Shown here: in pieces, positions 1 to 7,944 of the stretch
Numbering within the stretch: the first letter of the stretch is position 1
Layout of the letters: each line of letters begins with the position of its first letter
NCBI GenBank assembly: GCA_938005655.1
Contig: CALLNA010000129.1
Location: 1-23,791, forward strand
Source of the DNA: an uncultured Novosphingobium sp.
GTDB lineage: Bacteria; Pseudomonadota; Alphaproteobacteria; Sphingomonadales; Sphingomonadaceae
DNA length: 23,791 bases
Direction: 5' to 3'
Notes under the pieces: model-generated
Database searches by the model: none
What the model saw: only the letters and a program-made list of their open reading frames with translations
What the model was told of the DNA's origin: nothing
Translations under genes and position numbers: made by a program

Positions 1-2285
1 GCGGCTCCGGCACCGACACGCTGCAAATCGGGGCGAATTTCACCAGCACCAGCGACGCCCAGATCGTCAACATCGAGAACGTCACCCTGACCGCAGCGGT
101 CACCCTCAACCTGGCCAACCAGACCGAAGGCTTCACCATCACCGGCTCCTCCGGCGCGGACAGCATCACCGGCGGGTCGGGGAACGACACGATCATCGGC
201 GCGCAGAACGACATCCTGCTCGACGGCGGCCTGGGCACCGACACGCTCCAAATCGGGGCCAACTTCACCAGCACCAGCAATGGTCAGATCGTTAACATCG
301 AGAACGTTACGCTGACCACAGCGGCGACCCTCAACCTGGCCAACCAGACCGAGGGCTTCACCATCACCGGCTCCTCCGGCGCGGATACGATCACCGGCGG
401 GTCCGGCAACGATATAATTACCGGCGGCGCCGGTGCCGACACGCTGAAAGGCGGCGCAGGCACTGATACTTTTAACTTCGCCGCCGGCGACAGCACCCTG
501 ACGATCGGCGGATCGACCACCAACGGTACGATCAGCGGATATGACGTGATAACCGACTTCCAGCCTTCGACGGGCGAGCGAATTGGTTTCAACAGTGCGG
601 CCATCGTGGCGAACGGCACCGGAAACGGCACCAATTCGACGCTACAATTGGCAAGCGGTCGCGTTGTGGGATCGCATTCGATTACGAATGGAATCATTAC
701 ATTCGATGATGCTCCCAACAGTGGGACAAGTTCCCAGCAAAATGTTGGATATAGCGCCGCCTATGCCATAACGACGACTGCTCAAGTTGCGGCAGTATTG
801 CAATATCTACAAGGCGTAGACCTGGGCAATGCGGGCTCCACTGTCGCTTTCGAGGCAACCATCGGTGGAACGAACCATACTTATGTCTTTATCCAGGGCA
901 CGGATAGCGGCACAAATGCTCAAGATGTCCTGATCGACCTGGTCGGTGTGAATGCGAGCAGCATCACTGCATCCGGCGGACAAATCGCCGTAGCCGGCAC
1001 CACGAGCGTCAGCCCGCCCATCGTGCTCGATCTCAATGGCGACGGTGTCCACTTCACACCATTGTCGGAGGGCGTCACCTTCGACTACGCCGGCAACGAC
1101 CATGCGGTCGGCACCGCCTGGGCTGGCAAGGACGACGGCATCCTGGCGGTCGATCTGAACGGCAACGGGAAGGTGGATAACGGCAGCGAGATCGTCTTCG
1201 GCGGCAACGGGCTGACCGACCTCCAGGGCCTAGCCCTGAACTACGACAGCAACCACGACGGCGTGCTCGATGCCCAGGATGCCGACTTCGCCAAGTTCGG
1301 GGTCTGGCAGGACGCGAACGGCAACGGGGTGGCCGATGCGGGCGAGTTCAAGACGCTGGGCGAGCTTGGCATCACCAGCATCAAGCTCACCTCCGACGGC
1401 AAGGGCTACGCCACGGCCGACGGCGACGTGATCGTCCACGGCACGACGACCTACACCAAGGCGGACGGCACGACCGGCACGGCGGCGGACGCGAGCTTTG
1501 CGACCGACAGCGATCGCCAGACGGTGACGGCATCCCTGGCTTCCGCGGCAGCGGGGGCGAGCGGGGTCCTGGCGGCGGCGATCGTCGCGGCGAGCGATGC
1601 GCCGGAGGCTCAGGCCGCACCGGCTCAGGCGGCGGCCGAGGACACCGCGCCGGCTGCGAGCGTGGCGCCCGAACCGGCGCCGGCGCAGGTCGAACCTCAC
1701 CCGCAAGCGAGCGCCCTGCTCGGCACGGGTCCGGCCGAACCGCTCGCGCCGAGGGATGGGGCCGGCGCGCATGACGAGCATGGCGACGAGCCGGCGGCGA
1801 CGAACCTGACCGCGGCGGCCCAGCATGGCGCCGACCATGGAGCCGAGCCTTCGGCGGCCGAGCCGCAGCACGCGGCGCAAGACGGCCCGGCCCATGCGTC
1901 CGCCTTCGACTTCGGCGGCGGCGACGCCCACGTGATGGACGCGCTGCTGGCGGCGAACATGCCCGGCGCGGCGAACGCTCCGGCACCCGCTCCTGCGGCG
2001 GATACGGTCGCGGCGGTGCAGAACGCGCTGGCCGACACGGCGGCAGCGAAGGCGGTCGACACGGTGATCGATCACTTCGCCACGGCGGAGCCGAACGCGG
2101 CGGCCAACACCGGCACCGGCGGGGCACCGGCGGAACCGGCGGCGGAACCGGCAGCGGGCGCGGCCGATCCCTCGGCGCTGCACAGCCTGCTGTTCGCCCA
2201 TGTCGGGCCGGCGGCGGACCACGCGATGCCGATCGCGATGCCGCACGTCGACGAGCACGCCGCCGCGCTCGCGGCGGCGGCCTGA
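1..2285 (+). CDS. RTX-type secreted adhesin/calcium-binding protein, C-terminal part (5' partial)
   Basis: The frame is open from the window edge (first full codon at nt 3) to TGA at 2283-2285, giving 760 visible residues. Residues 1-165 hold beta-rich repeats ending in RTX nonapeptides (GGSGND, GGAGAD, GGAGTDTF), followed by DVITDF, the usual type I secretion target signature. Residues 343-450 carry DLNGDGV, DLNGNGKVD, DSNHDGVLD and DANGNGVAD, EF-hand or dockerin-like calcium loops. From about residue 515 to the end there is an Ala/Pro/His-rich low-complexity tail. The downstream genes encode a full type I exporter, so this is very probably its substrate, a large surface adhesin of the LapA/BapA kind; that role is inferred. 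The GTG at 546 is not a real start because the same frame continues upstream with coherent repeats. The long tail after the RTX block is unusual, because type I signals normally lie near the C terminus. Confidence 0.85.
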   Translation, partial: GSGTDTLQIGANFTSTSDAQIVNIENVTLTAAVTLNLANQTEGFTITGSSGADSITGGSGNDTIIGAQNDILLDGGLGTDTLQIGANFTSTSNGQIVNIENVTLTTAATLNLANQTEGFTITGSSGADTITGGSGNDIITGGAGADTLKGGAGTDTFNFAAGDSTLTIGGSTTNGTISGYDVITDFQPSTGERIGFNSAAIVANGTGNGTNSTLQLASGRVVGSHSITNGIITFDDAPNSGTSSQQNVGYSAAYAITTTAQVAAVLQYLQGVDLGNAGSTVAFEATIGGTNHTYVFIQGTDSGTNAQDVLIDLVGVNASSITASGGQIAVAGTTSVSPPIVLDLNGDGVHFTPLSEGVTFDYAGNDHAVGTAWAGKDDGILAVDLNGNGKVDNGSEIVFGGNGLTDLQGLALNYDSNHDGVLDAQDADFAKFGVWQDANGNGVADAGEFKTLGELGITSIKLTSDGKGYATADGDVIVHGTTTYTKADGTTGTAADASFATDSDRQTVTASLASAAAGASGVLAAAIVAASDAPEAQAAPAQAAAEDTAPAASVAPEPAPAQVEPHPQASALLGTGPAEPLAPRDGAGAHDEHGDEPAATNLTAAAQHGADHGAEPSAAEPQHAAQDGPAHASAFDFGGGDAHVMDALLAANMPGAANAPAPAPAADTVAAVQNALADTAAAKAVDTVIDHFATAEPNAAANTGTGGAPAEPAAEPAAGAADPSALHSLLFAHVGPAADHAMPIAMPHVDEHAAALAAAA
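9..458 (+). repeat. Two tandem 225-nt (75-residue) repeats in the adhesin
   Basis: The peptide GTDTLQIGANFTSTS recurs with its codons at nt 9 and nt 234, and the equivalent GTDTF codon falls at nt 459, so the period is exactly 225 nt. The two copies are close to identical at DNA level over their first two thirds. They diverge at the end of the second copy, where it passes into the terminal RTX block. More copies probably lie upstream of the window. These are typical of the extender repeats of giant adhesins and are prone to copy-number change. Confidence 0.85.
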
Positions 2286-2325
2286 GCCACACCTGGAACT
2301 GCGGACCTGACAAGGGGAATTGGTC

Positions 2326-3051
2326 ATGCGCGTTAACCATAAATTGCAGCTCGCGGCGGGGATGGCCGCCCTGTGCCTGGGGGCCGGCCTGCCGGTCGCG
2401 GCCCTGGCCCAGGAGGCCGGTTCCGACCTCATGGGGATGAGCGCCTCGCAGCTCCGGGGCGAGATCGCCCGGCGCTATGACGGCGCGCTGGCCGCGACCC
2501 AGGACCGGGCGGTCTTCGCCGCCGACGATCCCCGCTTCATCTGGGCCGCGCAGGCCAAGGCGCAGTGCGGCATCGCGCTGGGCTTCCTGAAAAGCGGGCA
2601 CAAGGACCCGGTGAGCGTGGGCAAGTGCGACGACGCCTGGCGGCGGATGCAGGCCCAGCCCGTCCCGCTCGCCGCCACGCCGCTATCCGCGCCGCCGCCG
2701 CCCAGCGCGGCGTGCGGCGAGCAGATCGCCGGCATCGTCTTCTTCGACTTCGACGTCGACGTCCCGCCCGCGAGCGCCGACCAGACGCTCGACGCGGTGG
2801 CCCAGAACGCGGCTGCCTGCGGCTGGCAGCACTTGGTCGTGACCGGCCACACCGACCGCGCGGGCTCCGACGCCTACAACAACGCGCTGTCGGTGCGCCG
2901 CGCGACCAACGTCGCGGGCCTGCTCGCCGCCAAGGGCGTCGCGAGCGGCAAGCTCGAGGTTTCCGGGCACGGCGAGTCCGAGCCGCGGGTGCCGACGGTC
3001 GACGGCGAACGCAACCCGCAGAACCGGCGGGTCGAGATCACGGTCAAGTAA
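2326..3051 (+). CDS. OmpA-family peptidoglycan-binding envelope protein
   Basis: Encodes 241 residues. ATG at 2326 is chosen because AAGGGG (2312-2317) lies 8 nt upstream and the residues from there form a clean signal peptide ending near ALA-Q (about residue 29); a TTG six nt earlier is less likely. The C-terminal half is an OmpA-like domain: a FFDFDVDVPP strand, GHTDRAGSDAYN from residue 174 and a terminal NRRVEITVK, the conserved elements that bind diaminopimelate of peptidoglycan. The middle is a Pro-rich linker (APPPPSAA). It lies between the adhesin and the TolC-like gene, 40 and 14 nt from them, so it is co-transcribed. The probable role is to tether the outer membrane or secretion channel to the cell wall; that is inferred from domain and context. 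No lipobox Cys is present. Confidence 0.85.
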   Translation: MRVNHKLQLAAGMAALCLGAGLPVAALAQEAGSDLMGMSASQLRGEIARRYDGALAATQDRAVFAADDPRFIWAAQAKAQCGIALGFLKSGHKDPVSVGKCDDAWRRMQAQPVPLAATPLSAPPPPSAACGEQIAGIVFFDFDVDVPPASADQTLDAVAQNAAACGWQHLVVTGHTDRAGSDAYNNALSVRRATNVAGLLAAKGVASGKLEVSGHGESEPRVPTVDGERNPQNRRVEITVK

Positions 3052-3065
3052 GCGGGGGCTTAGAC

Positions 3066-4463
3066 ATGCTGTACAACAAGATCATCATCGGCGGGATGGG
3101 AGCCCTGCTCGCCAGTTCGGCCGCCGTCGTCCACGCGCAATCGGCCGGTCCGGTGAGCATGGAGGAGGCCATCGCGGTCGCGGTCAGCTCCAACCCGCAG
3201 ATCGCCCAGGCCCAGTACAATACCGAGGCGATCCAGTTCGAGCGCAAGCAGGCGCAGGGGCTGTTCGCCCCGCGGGTCGACGTCGAGGGCTATGCCGGCG
3301 TCCGCCGGCTGGAGAACCCGACGCGCCAGGCGCTGGGGATCGCGGGCGACGTGCTCTATCCGCGCGGCGGCGAGGTCAACGTCGACTGGAAGGTCATCGA
3401 CTTCGGGCGGCGGCGCGGCGAATTGCTGCGCCAGGCGGCGCGGGTCGACGGGGCCTCGCTCCGGGTGGTCGAGCGCTCGGAGTTCATCGCGCTCCAGGTC
3501 TCGCGGCAGTACCTCAACATCCTCCTCCAGCAGCGCATCCTCGCGGCGAGCCAGGACAACGTGGCCTTCCACCAGGCAATGGTGAACGACCTCGGCACCG
3601 GCGTCTCGCAGGGCTCGATCTCGGTCGCCGACCAGCAGCAGGCGCAGGAGCGGCTCCAGGCCGCGCTGGTGCGCCAGACCGAGGCCGAGCAGGCCCTGGA
3701 AGACGCCAAGATCACGCTGCGGACCCTGACCGGGCTCGACATCGTCGCGGTGCAGATGCCGGCGACCTATGCGGAGAGCCTGCCCGGCTCGCCCGACGAG
3801 GCGGTGGGCCTCGCCCGCACCGAAAACCCCAAGGTCAAGGAGGCCGCGGCCGACGTAGATGCCGCCCATGCCATGGTCGACGCGGCCAAGGCCGATCTCT
3901 ATCCGACGATCGGGATCGACGGCAGCGCCCGCTACGGCGAGGACATCGACGGGTTCCGCGGCGAGACCAAGGACCTCCAGGGCCGGGTCTATCTGCGCTG
4001 GAACGTGTTCGACGGCGGCATCAACCGCAACAAGTACCAGGAGATGGTCCGCCGGGCGAGCGAGGCGCGCTACAAGCTCTACGACGTGACCCGCGAGGCC
4101 GAGGAGGACGTGCGCACCGCCTGGAACGCGATGCGCGCGCAGACCCGGATCACCAGCGACCTCACGACGCAAAGCAAGGTCAACGACGACCTGCTGCTGT
4201 CCTACCGCAGCCAGTTCAACGTCGGTCGGCGCTCGCTGCTCGACGTGCTCGACGCGCAGAACTCGCGCTACAACGTGCAGGTGCGCCTGGAGACGGCGCG
4301 GTTCTCGCAGATGTTCGCGCAGTACCAGACGCTGGCGGCGACCAACCGCTTCCTAACCGCGCTGCACCAGGCGCCGGGCGCGGGCGCGGGCATGGCCGAG
4401 CGCGACAAGTACCACTACGGGCCGCCCAAGCCGGCCGAGACCGAATATCGCCGTGTCCCCTAA
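3066..4463 (+). CDS. TolC-family outer-membrane efflux protein of a type I secretion system
   Basis: Encodes 465 residues from ATG 3066, preceded by a G-rich ribosome site (3054-3058). The N terminus has a signal peptide (cleavage near VHA-Q, residue 25), followed by MEEAIAVAVSSNPQI, the standard opening of TolC/OEP proteins. The protein shows the two long helical OEP repeats (about residues 30-225 and 235-435) with heptad-like Gln/Ala/Glu-rich stretches, and the FNVGRRSLLDVLDAQNS motif typical of TolC-type agglutinin secretion channels (TIGR01844 group). It forms the trimeric outer-membrane duct that joins the HlyD-like adaptor and the ABC exporter. The short C-terminal tail is Gly/Pro/Tyr-rich. 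It sits 14 nt after the OmpA gene and 23 nt before the exporter gene. Confidence 0.93.
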   Translation: MLYNKIIIGGMGALLASSAAVVHAQSAGPVSMEEAIAVAVSSNPQIAQAQYNTEAIQFERKQAQGLFAPRVDVEGYAGVRRLENPTRQALGIAGDVLYPRGGEVNVDWKVIDFGRRRGELLRQAARVDGASLRVVERSEFIALQVSRQYLNILLQQRILAASQDNVAFHQAMVNDLGTGVSQGSISVADQQQAQERLQAALVRQTEAEQALEDAKITLRTLTGLDIVAVQMPATYAESLPGSPDEAVGLARTENPKVKEAAADVDAAHAMVDAAKADLYPTIGIDGSARYGEDIDGFRGETKDLQGRVYLRWNVFDGGINRNKYQEMVRRASEARYKLYDVTREAEEDVRTAWNAMRAQTRITSDLTTQSKVNDDLLLSYRSQFNVGRRSLLDVLDAQNSRYNVQVRLETARFSQMFAQYQTLAATNRFLTALHQAPGAGAGMAERDKYHYGPPKPAETEYRRVP

Positions 4464-4486
4464 GAACAGCGTGATCTGAGACCATC

Positions 4487-6703
4487 GTGAGCGAAAGCGA
4501 TCCCGTCCTGCCCGGCGCCCCCGCGCCGGAGTTCGTGGCTGCCCTGTCCGGCGCGCCGGCGCCGGAGTCCGTTGCCGCCACGCCGGGCGATGCCCCAAGC
4601 GGCCCCGATCCCCTCGTGGCCTGCATCGGGCAGCTTGCCGAGCGCTATGGGGTGAGCTTCACGCCCTCGCTGCTCGGCGGGCTCGCGCTTGATCCGGGCG
4701 GGCGGCTCCCGGCCCACCAGACCGAAGCCGCGCTCGAGCTGCTGGGGCTGAACTGCGATCCGCACACCCCGCTCAAGCTGCCGCGCCAGGCGCGGCAGTA
4801 CCCGGCGATCGTCGCACTCGCCGACGGGGGCTATTGCGTCGTCCACGAGGCGCGGGAGCAGGACCTCCTGGTCTGGCGGCCCGCGCACGGCGAGGCGCGG
4901 TGGGAGCCGCGCGGCGAGGTCGAGGCCGCGTTCGGCGGCTGGCTGGCGACGGTCTTCGGCGATCCCACGATCCTGCGCGACCAGAGCCAGCCCTGGCACG
5001 CCCGCGCCCGCGAGCACTGGTTCTGGAGCGAGCTCGGCAAGAAGCGGCGGCACTTCGGCTCGGTCATGGCGGCCAGCGTGATGGTCAACCTGCTGGCGAT
5101 CGCGCTGCCGCTGTTCTCGATGAACGTCTATGACCGGGTCATTCCCAACCGCGCCGAGGCGACGCTGTGGGTCTTGGCGCTGGGCGTGCTGATCGCCTTC
5201 GGACTCGACTACGCGCTACGCAAGGCGCGCACCAACGTGATCGACGAGATCGGCCGTGACCTCGACCTGCGCCTTTCGCAGAAGATCTACGCGAAGATCC
5301 TCTCGGCCCCGCTTGCCGACCGCAAGGGCCACACCGGCAACCTCGTCGCGCGCGTCACCGAATATGCGAGCGTGCGCGAGTTCTTCGCCTCGACCACGAT
5401 CATGCTGGTCATCGACCTGGTGTTCCTGGCCCTGTTCGTGGCGCTGATCGCCTGGCTCGCGGGCTGGCTCTGCCTGGTTCCGCTGGTGGCCATCGCGGTC
5501 ATGGCCGTGGCCGGCTTCCGCCTGCAACGCAAGGTGGTCCAGGCCGCGCGCGAGGCCCAGGCCGACTTCGGCCTGCAACAGACCCTGCTGGTCGAATCGA
5601 TCGCGGGGATCGAGACGCTCAAGTCCATCGCCGGCGAGGGCGCGATGCTCGGGCGCTGGCGGCGCCTCGCCGATGTCGGCAGCGCCTCGCAGCAGCGCCT
5701 GAAGGAGATCACCGCCTCGGCCATCGGCCTGGCCTCCTCGTTCCAGCAGGTCTCGAACATCGCGCTGATCGTCGGCGGCTACTACCTCTTCGCCGAGGGC
5801 AAGATCACCATGGGCGCGATCATCGCGATCGTCATGCTCTCCTCGCGCTCATTGCAGCCGGCGGGCCAGCTCGCCTACCTGCTCACCCGCAGCGAGCAGG
5901 CGAAGCAGACCCTCGACTCGCTCCAGCGCCTCTGGGAGGACAGCGATGAGCGGCGGATGGGCAGCGCCTCGCTGCTGCCGACCGTGCGCGAGGGCCACGT
6001 CAAGCTCGAGGGGCTGAGCTTCGCCTATCCCGATACGCCGACCGAATCGCTCTCCGGGCTGGACCTGACGATCGCGCCCGGCGACCGGATCGCGATCGTC
6101 GGCCGGGTCGCCTCGGGCAAGTCGACGCTGGGGCGGATCGTCTGCGGGCTCTATCAGCCGACCGGCGGGGCCATGTTGATCGACGGGATCGACAGCCGCC
6201 AGTACCGCCCGCAGGACATCCGCGCCGCCTTCCGCTTCGTGCCCCAGGACGCCGAGCTGTTCAGCGGGACGATCAAGGACAACCTGCTCCTCGGCGCGCC
6301 GGACGCGCGCGACGGCGACCTGCTCGCGGCGCTCCAGCAGGTCGGCGCCGACCAGTTCCTCTCGCGTGACGCGGGCGGCTTCGACCGTCCGATCGGGGAA
6401 TCGGGCAGCCGCCTCTCGGGCGGCCAGCGCTCCTTCCTGACCCTGGCCCGCGCGCTCGCCCGTCCGGCGAAGATCCTGTTCTTCGACGAGCCGACCGGGG
6501 CGATGGACAACCAGACCGAGAAACTCTTCGTTGAGCGGCTGTCCCAATCGCTGACACCCGAGCAGACGTTGATTATCTCGACCCATCGTCCGGCACTTTT
6601 TGCGATCTGCAACCGCCTGGTGGTGCTGGACAACGGCCGGATCGTGGCGGACGGCCCGAGAGATCAGATCCTGGCGACCGCCGGGGTCGGAGGGAAACCC
6701 TGA
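4487..6703 (+). CDS. Type I secretion ABC transporter (permease-ATPase, HlyB/LapB type)
   Basis: Encodes 738 residues with a GTG start. An Ala/Pro-rich leader is followed by a C39-like domain (about residues 40-160). It shows no convincing catalytic Cys/His pair, so it is a docking (CLD) domain as in HlyB and LapB, not a leader peptidase. Membrane segments span roughly residues 190-475. The nucleotide-binding domain has Walker A GRVASGKST (539-547), signature LSGGQ (643-647), Walker B ILFFDE (663-668) and H-loop His700. All ATPase residues are present, so it should be active. It exports the RTX substrate in one step together with the TolC-like and HlyD-like partners encoded here. No strong Shine-Dalgarno precedes the GTG. 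Confidence 0.94.
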   Translation: MSESDPVLPGAPAPEFVAALSGAPAPESVAATPGDAPSGPDPLVACIGQLAERYGVSFTPSLLGGLALDPGGRLPAHQTEAALELLGLNCDPHTPLKLPRQARQYPAIVALADGGYCVVHEAREQDLLVWRPAHGEARWEPRGEVEAAFGGWLATVFGDPTILRDQSQPWHARAREHWFWSELGKKRRHFGSVMAASVMVNLLAIALPLFSMNVYDRVIPNRAEATLWVLALGVLIAFGLDYALRKARTNVIDEIGRDLDLRLSQKIYAKILSAPLADRKGHTGNLVARVTEYASVREFFASTTIMLVIDLVFLALFVALIAWLAGWLCLVPLVAIAVMAVAGFRLQRKVVQAAREAQADFGLQQTLLVESIAGIETLKSIAGEGAMLGRWRRLADVGSASQQRLKEITASAIGLASSFQQVSNIALIVGGYYLFAEGKITMGAIIAIVMLSSRSLQPAGQLAYLLTRSEQAKQTLDSLQRLWEDSDERRMGSASLLPTVREGHVKLEGLSFAYPDTPTESLSGLDLTIAPGDRIAIVGRVASGKSTLGRIVCGLYQPTGGAMLIDGIDSRQYRPQDIRAAFRFVPQDAELFSGTIKDNLLLGAPDARDGDLLAALQQVGADQFLSRDAGGFDRPIGESGSRLSGGQRSFLTLARALARPAKILFFDEPTGAMDNQTEKLFVERLSQSLTPEQTLIISTHRPALFAICNRLVVLDNGRIVADGPRDQILATAGVGGKP

Positions 6704-6705
6704 TC

Positions 6706-7944
6706 ATGGCCCACGCTCCCACCCTCGACCTCGGCACCCTGGACCCCCGCGTCCTGGCCAAGGGCATCCTCGACCTCGGCGAGTTCCACGCCGCCGGCCG
6801 GACCGTGCCCGCCCGGCGCGTCCTGCCGGTCGCCCTCGGGCTGTGCCTGCTCGCTGCCCTGGTGCTGGTCGCGGGCGCCGTCGCGCGGCCCTGGCTGTTC
6901 CCGGCCGGGCCGGACGGCGCGGTGGTCCGCATCCCGCTCGCGCAGCAGCAGTTCATCGCCAGCCTCAACGTCGACGACAAGGCCGAGCTTATCGTCGAGG
7001 GCGCCGACGCCCAGGCGCGCAACGCGGCGATCCCCCTCTCGGGCCTGCCGATGGAGCACGTCGGCGGCTTCAACCTCGCCGCCAGCCGCCTCGCGGGCGC
7101 CTATCCTACCGCGCTGCGCTGCCTTACCCAGGCGGTCTATTACGAGGCCGCGGTCGAGCCCCTCCAGGGCCGCCGCGCGGTTGCCCAGGTCGTGCTCAAC
7201 CGGATGCGCCACCCCGCCTATCCGCACAGCGTCTGCGGCGTGGTCTATCAGGGGGCCGAGCGCCGCACGGGCTGCCAGTTCAGCTTCACCTGCGACGGCT
7301 CGCTGCTGCGCGCGCCCGCACCGCGCGCCTGGCACGAGGCCGAGGAGGTCGCGCGCGAGGCGCTGGCCGGGCGGGTCGAGCGGAGCGTCGGCACGGCGAC
7401 GCATTATCATGCCGACTACGTCCTGCCCAAATGGGCCTTCCAGCTCGGCAAGATCGCGCAGATCGGGCGGCACATCTTCTACCGTTTCAACGGCGGCTGG
7501 GGCCGGTCAACCTCGCTCGACGCGGCCTATGCCGGGCGCGAGGCCATCCCCGCGCTCGACTTCGCGGCCCTGCGCGAGCGGCTCGCCGCGGGCGCCTCGG
7601 CGACGCTCCCGGCGACGGAACTCGCCCCCGGGCTGACCGTGCCGCCGGCCGTGTTCGACCGCCATGCCGAGAACGACGTCGGCGGACGCATCGACATGAC
7701 CAAGGAATGGCGCCTGACGATCCCCGACCCGGTGGCCGCCAGCAGCCGCTATCGCGCCGCGATCGGCGATCCGTCCCCCGCCGCCGAGCACAGCGCCGCC
7801 GCCACGGCCAAGGACGCGGCGGTGACTGCCGCTCCCAAGCCCGCTCCAGCCGCCGCTCCGGCCGCCACGCCCTCGACTGCCACCGTCGCGGCCGCGACCG
7901 CCGTTCCCATCCCCGCCGTGGGCCATGAGGTCGCCGCCCGATGA
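6706..7944 (+). CDS. Membrane-anchored cell-wall hydrolase, SleB type (Hydrolase_2)
   Basis: Encodes 412 residues. ATG 6706 lies 2 nt after the exporter stop, with GGAGGG at 6689-6694 inside the exporter gene. A cytoplasmic N terminus is followed by one membrane segment (about 39-60) and a periplasmic part. Residues 125-245 match the SleB/CwlJ domain: LTQAVYYEA with the putative catalytic Glu147, then RAVAQVVLNRMRHPAYPHSVCGVVYQG and CQFSFTCDG. Family members cleave peptidoglycan glycan strands, in spore germination or in vegetative wall remodelling. The C-terminal 65 residues are an Ala/Pro/Thr-rich tail. Its place between the ABC and HlyD genes, with a 4-nt ATGA overlap to hlyD, suggests it opens the wall for the secretion channel or the giant adhesin; this is inferred. 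Activity is not proven by the motif alone. Confidence 0.88.
   Translation: MAHAPTLDLGTLDPRVLAKGILDLGEFHAAGRTVPARRVLPVALGLCLLAALVLVAGAVARPWLFPAGPDGAVVRIPLAQQQFIASLNVDDKAELIVEGADAQARNAAIPLSGLPMEHVGGFNLAASRLAGAYPTALRCLTQAVYYEAAVEPLQGRRAVAQVVLNRMRHPAYPHSVCGVVYQGAERRTGCQFSFTCDGSLLRAPAPRAWHEAEEVAREALAGRVERSVGTATHYHADYVLPKWAFQLGKIAQIGRHIFYRFNGGWGRSTSLDAAYAGREAIPALDFAALRERLAAGASATLPATELAPGLTVPPAVFDRHAENDVGGRIDMTKEWRLTIPDPVAASSRYRAAIGDPSPAAEHSAAATAKDAAVTAAPKPAPAAAPAATPSTATVAAATAVPIPAVGHEVAAR

Noticed and set aside
1..470. CRISPR or mobile-element explanation for the repeats at the left edge
   Set aside because: The repeats are in frame, of 75 residues, and encode RTX/extender sequence; no spacers, transposase or terminal repeats are present.
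546..548. GTG as start of the adhesin coding region
   Set aside because: The frame is open to the window edge and encodes coherent RTX and extender repeats upstream.
1230..2601. Two overlapping minus-strand frames of about 400 residues opposite the adhesin tail
   Set aside because: They are Arg/Pro-rich artefacts of the Ala-rich tail on the other strand.
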